From Cheiracanthium punctorium (lineage: Eukaryota > Arthropoda > Arachnida > Araneae > Cheiracanthiidae), in assembly GCA_038373885.1 (NCBI GenBank), contig JAWZYV010019433.1:620001-684000 (forward strand): DNA of 64,000 nt, given 5' to 3'. Within the stretch, counting starts at the first letter, position 1; every line of letters starts with the position of its first letter. The notes below the pieces were generated by a model. That model was not told where the DNA came from, did no database searches, and was given only the letters and a program-made list of their open reading frames with translations. The translations under genes and the position numbers were made by a program. Of this stretch, positions 30,958 to 42,665 are shown in pieces.

Positions 30958-33900
30958 TAATGGTCGTATATATGTTAAGCAAAACTATTTCACAATTGAA
31001 ATGAGAGAAACATCTAGAATCTACTAGAAATAGATGTATCCAGGATATGTTGGAGAGCGACGTACATGTATGGAAATCTATTAAAGGGGCGGCAAATCTG
31101 TTCGTTCTGAGTAGTTGTGTGAATTGTCAGTCGTAAGAACTTGTGTGTTGTATGTTGTCAATGCTGGGGAATCACGCGTGTTAGGAAATGTGTGCGAGTA
31201 TCCATCCACCTTTAGATTTAAACCAACCACAAACTCATCATTCCGTCATCTTGATGTAAAAACTGACAGTGCCAATGTTTCTGCTTGTCCTTTGCACGTT
31301 TTAAAAGACATAGAAGACATTCTATCTGCCATGTACTTCATCAACTGCAAAAATGTTTTTCCATGATTTTTATTTTACTCCTTTATAGGGAAAAATATAA
31401 ATGAGACAGGCAGAGAAACAAAATATACATGGTTCATAAAAAAAATATTGCTCAGAATTAATAACCAATTAAAATCATTGTACTTTCGAAAATTTAGCAA
31501 TATATCCGATACCTGGAGAGAGTTAGAATACATACAAATTGTTTGTTTTACCTTTTTATATGCTCCGGAATGTGAATTTTTTCTTTTTTTCTGTGTTACG
31601 AGCTTATATGGCTTTAACAATTTTAAGAAAATAATTACTACTGTAGACTGTGGCATACCATAAATTCGTAATATGAAAATTGTGAATCTGTGTTTAACTG
31701 GAGGAGGGAACGAACCTAAAGAAAAGAAAATTTCACCGAGATTATCGTTATCATCAGTATTGTGGATAATCAATGTTTGTGAACGCCTGCTAGAGAACTT
31801 TGCTTTTCTACTCAGAGTTTCAATTAATTAATTTATAATTTGATGTATAAATAATCAATTTTTATAACTTAGTAATTGCAATCAAATAGATATAAAGTTT
31901 ATTATGCTTTGGCATAAAATGCATTAAAAAGAAATAGATTAAAAAAGAAATTAAAAATTATATATATACCGTTTAAAATTGTTGAATGAAAGTTTAATAT
32001 TAGACTTCCTGCCTGAATATTTTTTGTTTCCACAAGAGTCCTTCAGCGATGCTCTGAAAATAAGAGCTCATCTTATTAGTTCCAATTAATGCCTATGAAA
32101 TAACTGCCTGAATTTAGAGTGCAATTTTCCACTCTGTTAAAATACTTTTGTTGCGTAGATGTACCAATTGTGGACAATTCCCTTCAAGGTAATCCACCTT
32201 AAACAGATGCCTGTTAAAAAACAACAACAAAAAAACCAATTATGTATATCTTAATGAAATGAATTTTATTAACTAAATTTTCTCAGCTTTAAGAACGCCT
32301 ATTGCTACAACGTGTGTCTGTTTTTTCCCCAAGTATTGGCATACATTTTAAATATTATAACTTAAATGAAATTGGTCGATTTATTTTGAGCTTTACTTTT
32401 TAATTATAAAGAAAATAATTTTTTTTTTTTTTTTGATTTATGAAAAATGATTACCCCTCTCCCTTTTCGAAAAAAAAAAAATAAGAAAGCTATATTAAAT
32501 TTAATGCAATATTATTTTACTTTTTTTAAAAATTATCTACATCCATATTAATTGCGTGTGTGTACAGGGTATTCCGAAAGCACTGACCTAGATTTTTAAT
32601 CTTTAAATATTAATTATAGACCTATACAATAAATTACAAAATTGCACAAAAAGGTACTGAATTTTATAGTATCGATTAAAATTTTCAGGAGATTAAATAA
32701 ATACAAAATTTAATTTTTTATACGCCCCCCCCATATAAAAATTATTATTTATTAAAATGTACTCCATCCATTAATTAGGTGATGTACAAAATTGTAGCCT
32801 TTCAACATAAAAAGGCTTGGATGCGAAAATAAATATATGTTGCAGGGTTCAACAGTCTGTTGACTTAAACCACGTTTCAACAGCTCTCAAAGAAAAGAAC
32901 ACGAAGAAAAAAAATCCCTTCATAAGATCATGTTCCCGGGATTGTACACAAATTTCGAAAGAAAAAAAACGATTGCATTAATATTTTTGCTATTATTAGT
33001 ATTGCTCCTTTACCAACTTGTTTGAAGTGTTTGTGTTATTGTTTAAACATATCTCTGAGCCTTTTTATAATGCAAGTTGAAATTTTATCACCTTATAAAT
33101 GTATGAGGCACATTTTACTGTGGGAATTTATTTGTATGAAAGACATATAAACATTTAAATTATGCATTTATTTAGATTTAATTTCAGAAAAATTTTAATT
33201 AATACAAAAAAATTCTGTACCCTTTTTTAACATAACTTTGTAATTTATAGTGTACTAAGTGAAGTACCCGCCGTTGACGGCTTAGTATGTATTGCAGAAT
33301 CCCGAAGAGTCTAAATTTTTGTCAGAATTGTTGTAATACAAAGAATGGTGTTATGAAGAAATTATGTCTTTTGGAGGATTTCTGATGAATTGACGGGAAA
33401 TGTTCAATTTCAGAAGTTTATGTGCACTTCCATGTAGGCAACAGGGTTGATGTTGGCTATTCCCAGTATAATAAAACTCTCCTTTCTCATTTTCTGTGTA
33501 ATTTATTTCAATTCGAGTAAAGCGTTTTATTTTATTATAAATCAAGCTGTTTACTAAAAAATATAATAGATTTAACTTGAAATTAAATTTTCATGTTTCG
33601 TTTGGTTTGTGTCAACATTGATTTTTCATGCAGATAATTTTTCTGGCTAAGTTTGAGATATGTGTAATGAAAGTAAAACTTGAGGTTTGTTACTGTTATG
33701 TAACTTATAAATATTGTGATCTAAAATCCTGTGTTGACGATTCTACTTTCAACAATTCCTAAGCGCTATTTACCAATAAATATTAAGATTAAACGAGACT
33801 GTACCGACGACTGTAGTCCATTATGTTCCTTTAGTGTACTTATCGAATGTATTATTTTAAGACTTTTCTTTAGGGAGGCATATTTGTTGCGCTGTCTGAC

Positions 33901-34694
33901 TGTTTGATTCTTAGACATAGTAACTCTGTTTTTGATTTCTTTTAACTGAATGGTAGCTTTCAGCTAAAACTGAGCTACGTCTTGAAATTCATCTAATATA
34001 AGAAGCTCTCTCTCTATATATAGGCGTCCCCCTCCCCCCCCTTTTTTTTGTATTTTGCTGTTACTACAAACTCTGAATACGAGGTCTTTGTTTTCGCTTG
34101 ACATTGATGCCTGGTATACTCTCTTCACTTCAGCTGTTCTCTTTATTCCTTGTTTTGTGATCGATTTAAAACTGTCATTTGAAATATGGTGTTAAATATG
34201 CTTTATGAGTGACTTAAAAACTAGCATTTTCGTGATTTTTTTTTTCTTTTTAACGGAAGTATTCACCAAATACTTTACTCCTGAATTAATTTAATCTCGG
34301 TTGTTAATTCGACGTTATTGGTAAGCTATCTTACCTGTGACGTCTATTCCCTGTAGGTCACGTATTTGCTTTATAACTTGAGTACAATTGGAAAAAAATC
34401 GATAGATAGTGATCTGCTTTATAATACTAAACTAAGATTGAATTAATTTAAGGGTTTGAGTAAATATCAGTAGGCAATTTGTTTTTTTAAGAAAAAGTCC
34501 AATTGTTACTCTCCTCCTCTCGAGAAAAATAGTCTGTCTGGAGCACCCGCGAAAATTTTGTAAAGTCGGTTTCTCTAAAACAAAGTAAAATAAAGGTTGA
34601 AAGTTTGAGGTAGGTTGAAAAGTTAGGTAAAATTATGTCTGTACTATATATATGTATATAGTTTGAATCTGGGGCTTAATGTTTATGATTTCTC
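30958..34694. other. Non-coding DNA, one element terminus
   Basis: AT-rich with T and A runs near 32420-32434 and 32470-32482. TACAGGGTATTCCGAAAGC at 32564-32582 resembles the conserved end of a DNA transposon, but its inverted partner was not found. The block around 31060-31200 (TCGTTCTGAGTAGTTGTGTG) looks like it could be a repeat promoter. Frames at 31115-31366 (plus) and 31375-31773 (minus) lack recognisable motifs. Confidence 0.4.
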
Positions 34695-34922
34695 TTTGTT
34701 GAAATAATTAGGACTTTGTAAAATAACACACATAAAAGGTACTTATCAGTCTGGACGCAAGTTTTGGCGAAAAATTACCGCCCTTTTTCAGCAGAAGTGC
34801 ACCCTGTATCACAGAAGAATGGGGACAAAAGTCATTTCAGTCCCCCAAACGTGCTACGAGATTGATAAAATACCTTTTATGTGTATTATTTTACAAAAGT
34901 TTTAATTATTTCATTATAACAA
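34695..34922. repeat. Fold-back element with ~55-bp arms
   Basis: The left arm (about 34695-34748, with TTTGTAAAATAACACACATA) is complementary with few mismatches to the right arm (about 34862-34922, with TGTGTATTATTTTACAAAAG). The spacer of about 113 nt contains GCACCCTGTATCACAG. No coding content. It is a MITE or other hairpin-forming element of unknown class. Confidence 0.8.
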
Positions 34923-35057
34923 ATAAATAAACAAATATATGTTCTATGCCGTGTACCCTATTGAAAAGAGGATATGTATCTTGGAAAAGGGTGTACTTTT
35001 ATAAGATAGCACTAAATAATTGCAATACATTACGGTCTGTAGGCAGCTATTGTTTTA

Positions 35058-35273
35058 CCCTTTAAGACCTGATTAAATAATTTAAATTAAATAATTTTTC
35101 TTTTGATAAGAGATTAAGTTTTCAATTGAAAAAATAAAAGAAAGAATCATGATTACTAAATATTTGGAGGAAAATTGGTTTTTCTTTATGTGCATAAATT
35201 TGGACATCCATCCTGTTCGCTAGTTTATAGGTAATTTTTGTGTCCCCAATTTTGGACGCAGGGTCTGAAAGGG
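35058..35273. mobile_element. Probable piggyBac-type MITE, eroded
   Basis: The left end CCCTTTAAGACCTGATTAAA and the right end, inverted, CCCTTTCAGACCCTGCGTCC match in their first 13 bases with one mismatch. The neighbouring bases are TTTA on the left and CTAA on the right, close to the TTAA expected for piggyBac insertion. The termini resemble in style those of 17994-18384. Confidence 0.55.
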
Positions 35274-35277
35274 CTAA

Positions 35278-36975
35278 AGTACATTTTACTAATATTAGTC
35301 TTATTTCATCAAAATTATTATGTATTACTGAAGTTTCTAAAAGAATGATGTACTTCGAAAAAATAGTGTATTCAGACTTTGTATATCACAGATTGACTCC
35401 AGGGGCTGATTAATATATATACTTTAGTGTCTTATTTGCTTTAGTTCATTCACTTTCTTCGTCGCGAAAACTCAACGGCAGAGTCGGAGGGAGCCAAGAA
35501 CAGCTTAACTATGTCTATTTGTTACCCAGTAGTAGTAAATAAGATTGTTTGTGGAAAGTGCTTTATAAACGATAAAACTGGCATCATTTGTTCGTGTTTG
35601 TTTTAATTAGCAGCCCCTATAAATTTACATTAGTAAAAAACAATTTTATTTAGAGCAAACATCACACTTGTGCCACATTTTTTTCAGTAAAGAAGTCATC
35701 TTACCATTCTATTCAGCAATTTCATCGTGCCTATGTCCATTGATGGCGATAAGGCAAGCTTTCTCTGCATGCCAACACCATAAAGCATTCCTTTCATGAA
35801 AGATCACGCCAATTAAATCCGGCACTGTTCTTTTTTTTTTTTTTCCCTTTCTGGGAAACTTAACTCCCGGCCTCTCCTTCGATACTCTTTAAAATATTTC
35901 TTCAGCATTTCTCATCGGTGAAGGAACTGTGTCACTATCTTCCTTGGTCTGCCACCTTTGTACTTGTGAGAGGCGATAGCGACGGTGTAGATCCACCTTC
36001 CCGTAAAAAGAGTTGATTGATAGCGCCCTGGCGACGTGGAATAAATATTTTCTTACGTTTCATATCCAAGTTGTCCAGTTACGATGTTGTAAGTGCAGAT
36101 GCGGCGTAATTTTCGTGTTTGTGATCGTGTAGCGAGCTGAAGCTTGTTTGGATTGTCACTTTTTAAAATGTGCGTGCCAAATAGCAGTGAAAATGATTCG
36201 ATGTACCGATGCTTTGTGACGCATGAGAACCTAAAGCGGTTGGTAAGTTCTATTAATTTCTGATTATTTTTGATTTCTTTCATCGTTTCATTAATTTGTT
36301 AACTATCTGTTGTATGTTTTGTAGCGCAGCAGTTGCAAAAAAGTATTACCTGAGTCGTCTGCTTTTCAGTCCTTGCAATCCGCTCACCACTGCTGAAAGA
36401 AGCATTTTTAGCACTAGTCACTTCACAAATACTGAATGTAGGATGCAACCCGGTTTGGAAAAATCCGAAAAAATGTACATACCATTATATGAATAATTAG
36501 TAACCAAACCTGAGTAGGGGATCGAGCCCCCCCCCCTTCCCCTCAGATTCCTAAAAGTTAACCTTAACACAACTGCACTCTTTTTGTGGAAACTTTTTTC
36601 TCCAGTAGTGTTTTCATGAGTTTCGTTTTTTGTCTTTTTATGAGTAAACTCGAGCAGACATACATACATACTCTAAAACGAATACCTGTAAATATTATAT
36701 GTGTAATGTATGCATATGATACAGGCGAGAAAATTCTTCCGGGCGATGATATGAATTATTAGTATGTACTAATAAACAAATTTATGCACGACGAAAAAAA
36801 AAAAAAAAAAACCCTCTTAAGATCATGCTTACTAATTCGGAAATTTCGCGCGAAGAAATAGATATTCTAATTTCCCCTTTCTCGCTACGACTACGACCCT
36901 GATATGATATATACATGCATATACTTTCACTGGGTAAACTAATTCCTTCAGTTCAAATTTAATCCAAATATTTTA
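35278..36975. other. Non-coding DNA, nothing recognised
   Basis: The segment 35860-36060 is somewhat less AT-rich. Several frames on both strands between 36053 and 36669 have no recognisable motif. A-run at about 36794-36810. Confidence 0.4.
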
Positions 36976-37214
36976 CATTGTCATCCCTTACAGCAAATGT
37001 TGAAAATGTTCGTCACCAGTTTGATTGTCATGTGTAGGGTTTTCCAGGGAAGTCCTGCAAACATCGATGAATTAAAGAATAAATCCTAACTGAAGAAATC
37101 ACATCAATACCAACAACGTTGCGAAGTGTGTCAAAAATCTTGGTTCGACGTGTTTATGTTTGCATCCAAAATGGTTTCGAACATTTTTAACATTTGCTGT
37201 AAGGAATGATAATG
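36976..37214. repeat. TIR element with ~37-bp inverted ends
   Basis: 36976-37012 (CATTGTCATCCCTTACAGCA start) is complementary to 37178-37214 with about four mismatches. The interior is about 165 bp and holds no open frame. It is probably a Tc1/mariner-like MITE judging from size and terminus style, but I could not prove a TA duplication. Confidence 0.75.
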
Positions 37215-38656
37215 AAAAAAAAAAATCAATTATGTTTTTCAAAAATGAAATTATTACTGGATTAACCCTTTAACGGTTGCATTATTTTCAAGAAAACAGT
37301 CATAAAAGTGTCTATTTTTTTATTCCAAACAATTGTATAAAACAAGTTCATGTACAATTTATGTATTAATTTTAAGGTTTTGGACATTTTTTTTAGCGCG
37401 AAAGAAAAAGAAGTTAAATTTCTAGGAAAAGCCACCATTCAGGGTTATTGTGACTGAATGTTTGTTTTCTAGTGAGCAGGAAATCATTAAAGATATATGT
37501 TTTAAACACTAAAGGAGAATTTTATTAAACTTCCTTCGTAAAATAAATAAATAGTTTTCTTTGAACATAAGTAAAAAAAAAGTGAGATAAAATTGCACAA
37601 TGAATATCGCAAATACATGTATATGAGTACAAAATTGCATTTTGCACAAAAACACGTATATGAGCACAAACCACATTACTGCACAAGCGCAGTATTCAGC
37701 TACACAAAAATTACGCGCAATACTGCTACCATCTATTTAAAAATAAACTATCACCGAATTAATTTAAAAATAGTATGGTATTGTCATTTATTGTGTAAAA
37801 TGAGATTAAAACTAATCCGTGCATAAGAATTGAAATGCACTTATCTTTATGGCGCATAATATTTGAACACTATTGGCCGGGGAACACAATATCACGGGAA
37901 CCAACATTCCGTTTTTATCGCATTTTTACGCTTAATATCTGGCGAACGTCGTTCTGTGATTGGTGTCTTGCCTCTGACATATGCAAATTTCCTTCATGTG
38001 CCCCCGATCGTGTTTGTTTTGGGCGTTCACCCAGCTGTTTTTGTGCGCGCATAACGCGTCCATTTTTTTGTGATACACTTACCATTCAAACGCTCTTAAG
38101 GGTTTCCGCATGCGCTGAGCATTTCGAGACAGACAAAAAAATTGGTGTTGCCATTTGAAAATTTTGACTTTCTGTACCTAAATCCGTAAACATGAGCGCC
38201 ACTTAGCTGCTGTTCACAGAATCTCGAGCCTATACCTCTGATTAATATCACTGAAATTTAATCGAGATCGGTTGAATAGACCAGCCGTGAGAGGTCCATT
38301 TATCAGCAAAGTTTTTTTTAAATGGCCACCCTGTATAAGCTATACTACATTGCAGGTTGTGAATGATTTTACATCTTCCTGTGCCCAACCACAGAAGCCG
38401 AGTGTAAAAGTTATAAAGAATTCAAGATGGAAAGCAAATGGAAGAGAAGTTCCCACCTATATCAGATTTTCTATTTTTCTAATTTCATAAAAACATGATA
38501 ATAATTCCATAAAAACTAATTTCATAAAAACATGATAATATTTTAGTTATAATTACCATAGTTACTATGAGTTATTTGTGTAGGTTTGAAAGATCAATAG
38601 TATTTTAAATATATAATTTTTTATACTTTATGAAAAATTGTAAGAAATCAAGGGAT
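37215..38656. other. Non-coding DNA with one element end
   Basis: Contains overlapping plus-strand frames 37835-38158 (107 codons) and 37863-38054 without a recognisable domain. TTTAAATGGCCACCCTGTAT near 38318-38337 looks like the 3' end of a common arthropod repeat type. A GCGCCACTTAGCTG word (38196-38209) is two mismatches from the CTCF-like motif described at 44.3 kb. An octamer ATGCAAAT and an inverted CCAAT occur near 37950-37990. Confidence 0.4.
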
Positions 38657-38859
38657 CTATTTTACTACGTTCGTTTAAGCGAACGTTCGGATTTGCGACG
38701 ATTTCGAAGCGTATGCTTGTGTAAACACTCGGTGGGCAGTACCTGCACCTAAAGCTCTTCCGTACCTTGCAGAATACCAACATACGTTAACAGAATGCGA
38801 AAAAGGTCATTTTGATGTCACATATACGAACGTTCGCTTATACGAACGTGGTAGTATAG
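38657..38859. mobile_element. pogo-like MITE with GTTCG-rich inverted ends
   Basis: The left end CTATTTTACTACGTTCGTTT continues AAGCGAACGTTCG. The right end, inverted, reads CTATACTACCACGTTCGTAT then AAGCGAACGTTCG. The about 200-bp element has no coding sequence. The terminus style resembles pogo/Tigger-derived MITEs, which duplicate TA; exact ends are uncertain by a few bases. Confidence 0.7.
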
Positions 38860-38869
38860 AGTCCCAGGT

Positions 38870-39357
38870 TTTCATTTTTCATTTTGTGCTAAAATAAGCA
38901 TGGTTTATTACTTCGTTTACTTTTCAAAAGTAGAATACACCACCACCATAGTTAGTAATTTAGCTTTGAAACTTTTTTTTTTCTTCCAAGGAGGAAAAAA
39001 TAAATAAATAAAAAATAAATTTCTTGCACAAACCCATTATCTGAAATTATTTTTATCATTTTTAATTAAAAAGTAATTTATTTACTATCAGTATTCGCTT
39101 CGAGAATATGCTACGTAGTACTCTAAATTTAGTTGATCCGAAAAAATATGTTACAAAACAGTGAATGATGTTAAAATATTTTCGAAATTTCAGATAGCGT
39201 TAGCGGGTTTCTGTAATAAACGATTCAATAAATAAGTAAGTAAAAAATAAAATAACATTTTTTTTTCTAATTAAATTCTTCCTGTTATTGAAGGTGTCTA
39301 ACTTGCAGTTCTCTAACTTGCTTGCGAAAAGTTATATTGTTGCAGAAAGTATTATAT
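38870..39357. other. Non-coding DNA
   Basis: AT-rich with AAAT simple repeats near 38996-39020. Immediately before the LTR-like repeat the word TATATTGTTGCAGAAA is duplicated (39333 and 39353). Confidence 0.5.
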
Positions 39358-40270
39358 TGTTGCAGAAAACTCCGCTTAGTTCTCGGGTTAGTAGCTTAAG
39401 AGTCCAGTGTATATGGAAAGTTCTAGTAAACAGTCCAGTTGGTAGGACGATCGAAGCACAGATTTTATTAGTTGTAGAAATTCGACGAACCTTCAGTACA
39501 CAATTCACAGAAATCAACAAGTTATTACTCGGTTTTTAACAGTCAGCTGATCACAAAAGCCTTCTCTGATACTCTATTTCCCATAAAATAAATCTTTTCA
39601 CTGGCTGAAATTCAATGAAAATTCTTGAGGAGAACTCTCAGCCACTATCCATACAACAATAAAGAATTCATAAACAGCCTTCTAAAAATAGGCTTCTGAA
39701 AGCATTCAAGAAAGCGTTACTAATACTGCAATATAACAGAACTGAGCTTCTCAGGAGAACTAACGTTTCTGTCCTAACAGCAGTTGCCAACTCTCTCTCG
39801 TGTCTGATGCGATCTGTCTTTTAATACTTTTCGCACCTATTTTCGCGAAGGTTCTAAACTCGACTAAGGAATTTATAATTCAGTGACATTTCCTATTGCT
39901 TGCGTATAATGATTACGTAGCACTAAGGCTATTGCGTCATACCTATGAAATCAAGCATTAACTGAAAAGCAAGCATTACAGGTCCCATTAATAAAATCGT
40001 GCTAAATATTGCCAAGCTCGGAGATTTTTTTGGCGGAATATCGCCAAATTTGGCTCCTAAAATAAGTCTTCAAAACTGAAGTGTACTAAGCAATAGCGAG
40101 AAATCGTCGAACACTATGTTAAGCAATGAAGAGACCCAAAATTCATTCTCATGTTCTAGTTAACCGATTTTCATGCATGAAAATGCAAAATTTAATTATT
40201 TGACCCGTAGAATACGAATTTTACCCTAAATTTCACCTCTGAGATCAGATCACCCCAAAAATTCGTAACA
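39358..40270 (+). repeat. ~910-bp LTR-like repeat, copy 2
   Basis: It starts TGTTGCAGAAAACTCCGC and ends AAAATTCGTAACA, giving TGT...ACA termini as in LTRs. It is collinear with 26944-27851. The two copies have diverged considerably (many substitutions), so they are not a recent pair flanking one element; solo LTRs or another repeat class are possible. Frames inside are not coding. Confidence 0.62.
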
Positions 40271-41029
40271 ATAGTTTGTTTCCTTTTTTCTTTTCTCTTT
40301 TTCCCTCCATATGTATTCTGTTATCCATTTTGAAAATTAAAATTCTCTTCTCGAATGCACGCGAAGAGAGAAAACCTTAAATCTAGGAGAAAAGCGGGAG
40401 GTCGACTGGTGAACACTTTATTTCATCCCGATGTAATAAGGAGTGAGAAGAACAATTTACTCCGTGGATGACAAGTGAAAAATTAACCGTTTTATAACAT
40501 TATCCGAAAATAGTTCGCATAAGTCGTTTGTATTCGTTAAAGTGGCCCTTTTTCTGTTTATTCTGTGCTTCTGGATTTAAATGAATAAGAGCTTTAAACC
40601 TAATGCAAAAGAGAATTTATATGAGCTGCGAGGATTTAAAAAAAAAGAAAATAAATAAATAAATAAAAATCACACGTAAGAAGTAAAAGAGGGGAAGAAG
40701 TTTTACTTGGGTGTTTTGATATTGTTATTAATATAACGTCCTGAATTTTTTTTAAAGTTACCTTTAAAAACGAGGCTCTAAATAAATATAAAGAATGATA
40801 GATCGCGAATTATGTTTGAACACTTTCTTTTTGTCCTCTCTTAATGTATAAAATTTTTCTTTTGGCCAAGTAGCAACTCAATAGTAAGAATGTCAAAAAG
40901 TAGCTGATTTAAATTACCTTATAAATAAAGACCTAGGTGTAACAATTCCGGGGTGCACCACTCCAAAACAATGAAAAATGTATGTCTAAAAAACTTTGGT
41001 GCGATCGGCTTGAAAAGTTTCAGGAGGGG

Positions 41030-41055
41030 AAAAAAAAAAAAAAAAAAAAAAAAAA
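41030..41055. repeat. Poly(A) tract, 26 nt
   Basis: Uninterrupted A run. Confidence 0.9.
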
Positions 41056-41349
41056 TGCTGTACTTAGAAAACGGGTAGAGATTTACAGATTTTCTAATTC
41101 CACATTGGAGTTCTCTAGTGTGGTGTTCATGAGGTTATGAGGCTTCAAAGGGAAAATTGCACCACAAGCGAAATATGTTTCCGAAGCGAAAGTGATGCCA
41201 TGGAGTCAGATGAATTGAATATACTTTCTTTAAAAATGAGTGGCAACAACAGAGAAAAAATAGAACAAGAAAAGAAAAATAGAACAGCTTGGAGTTATTA
41301 TTATGTTTTTTGTATAGATTGGATGGATGATTGAAGGTAACTAGAAATA

Positions 41350-41353
<4 letters not shown>

Positions 41354-41382
<29 letters not shown>
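41354..41382. repeat. Poly(T) tract, 29 nt
   Basis: Uninterrupted T run. Confidence 0.9.
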
Positions 41383-41540
41383 GTAAATAGCTTGTAAAAT
41401 AAATATTTAAATGATGTTAAAAGAACTTCTTATTTTGTCTTTTCAATCGAGCCGTCTCATTTTGATAAATCAGTGAGTTGTATTCATCAGTCGTCGGCAG
41501 AATATTTTGTCCTATGCCATTTTCTTGAAAGTTTGGCGGC

Positions 41541-41762
41541 TCCGATAAAACTGTACTTATTCCCCGGATTAATCTCACACCTTCGGATCCAACCGTACCC
41601 TTCCAAATGATGAAAAAACAATTTTCAATAAAAGTAGCCTTCGCTATGACCATTAATAAAGCTCAAGCCCAGACGTTTCAAAGGCAGGATTGTATTTACC
41701 AGAAACCGTATTTTCACACGGACAATTATATGTGGCTTTTTCACGAGTTCGCAAATTCAGTA
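41541..41762 (+). pseudogene. Helitron PIF1-like helicase, C-terminal relic
   Basis: The plus-strand frame reads SDKTVLIPRINLTPSDPTVP, then QFSIKVAFAMTINKAQAQTF, then IYQKPYFHTDNYMWLF. In PIF1-family helicases carried by Helitrons this region is LIPRI..TPSD...PF...RQFP..LAFAMTINK.QGQTF..VGIYLP.PVF.HGQLYVA.SR. The glycine of the QGQT motif is alanine here and the final GQLYVAFSR block is scrambled by small indels. The Rep/HUH nuclease and the rest of the helicase are not visible. Non-functional fragment; the minus-strand frame over it is a shadow. It sits about 300 bp upstream of a Helitron-type 3' end. Confidence 0.85.
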
Positions 41763-41922
41763 ATGTTCATGTTTGATTTTTTGACCATATGTTTCTTTAA
41801 TACAATGATGATCACATAACTGCTAATATTGTTTTTAAAGAGGTTTTATAAAATACAGCAGTTAAAATAAATTTATTTCTGTTAAAATAAATGTCTACTT
41901 TTTGAATGATTTCCAATCAAAC

Positions 41923-42056
41923 AACTAACTGACCCGTGAAAATTTTTAACAGAATATTATGTACTTATAGACACATTTATTTATTTTCACACTATAATAT
42001 TTACAGTTGTAGTATTAAATACGATATTGTGCTAAATTTTCGCACGGGTCAGCTAG
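41923..42056. repeat. Two Helitron-type 3' ends in inverted orientation
   Basis: The right part AAATTTTCGCACGGGTCAGC is followed by TAGT (42034-42056), a typical Helentron 3' end closing with CTAG before T. The left part AACTAACTGACCCGTG, then AAAATTTT (41923-41946), is its near-exact inverted copy. About 87 nt separate them. Either a short terminal-inverted Helentron derivative or two ends joined by rearrangement. Confidence 0.7.
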
Positions 42057-42173
42057 TATTTTCTATAATCATAAATGCGATTATGTTTGATTTACTTAAT
42101 AAATATTCGGTACAGGCATAAAATACTATTTTTTAGTTTATTTTAATTTATTTAAGTTTTTTTGGTTCACTAT

Positions 42174-42260
42174 GGGGACACTTCGTTTTAGTGAACTTCT
42201 GATATAGTGGACGAAATTTTATGATCGCCGGAGGTTCACTATAAACCAGAGTTGACTAAT
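42174..42260. mobile_element. Probable pogo/Tigger-like fragment
   Basis: GGTTCACTATGGGGACACTT, TTTTAGTGAACTTCTGATAT and GGAGGTTCACTATAAACCAG are repeated TTCACTATA/TAGTGAAC words of the kind found at the termini of pogo/Tigger elements. Ends cannot be fixed. Confidence 0.4.
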
Positions 42261-42596
42261 TCTTAAAATTTGCTTCGGCTACCGAACTATGGTACAGATT
42301 GTTGAAAAAGTAATTCATAATTCTAAATCGTTTCATTTGCTTAATTCTGTTTAGTTCTACTGTCTGTATATTTTTTTATAACTAAAAGTTCTTAGATGAT
42401 ATTTGAAACGACGACGAACCAATATGTTTAGTACTTTTATAGCTCAGAGAGTTAAAAATTGACCCCGAGAGACTCTCTGGCTTGTTCCGGTTCACCAAAA
42501 ATTGGGACCAGAGTAACTCTCAGGCTTAGACCTGAAAGTGTTAACGCAGTTAACTTTAAATGTGTAATTAATCTATCGTATGATTGTTTTTGTATA

Positions 42597-42665
42597 CAGT
42601 GGACTCGCGCTACAACTTGGTCTATCTTACGTGAATGGGATATTACGCGAGTTTTTCAGGAGTAA
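42597..42665 (+). mobile_element. pogo/Tigger-like left terminus
   Basis: CAGTGGACTCGCGCTACAAC follows TA (42595-42596), and the sequence continues with TTACGTGAATGGG and TTACGCGAGTTTTTC, the reiterated pattern of pogo-type ends. I did not find a matching right end within the next kilobase, so the length is unknown. Confidence 0.5.

Larger units (their letters stand above)
40271..41540. other. Non-coding DNA with homopolymers
   Basis: A run at 41030-41055 and T run at 41354-41382. The frame 41137-41334 between them has no recognisable motif; the neighbouring helicase relic suggests it may be decayed transposon sequence. Confidence 0.4.

Noticed and set aside
31375..31773. 132-codon minus-strand open frame
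   Set aside because: AT-rich composition like the background, no recognisable motif, overlapped by an opposite-strand frame.
37835..38158. 107-codon plus-strand open frame
   Set aside because: No recognisable domain, no supporting context, and an overlapping frame of similar quality; I treat it as chance.
41417..41653. 78-codon minus-strand frame
   Set aside because: It is the shadow of the plus-strand helicase relic, which has the recognisable motifs.
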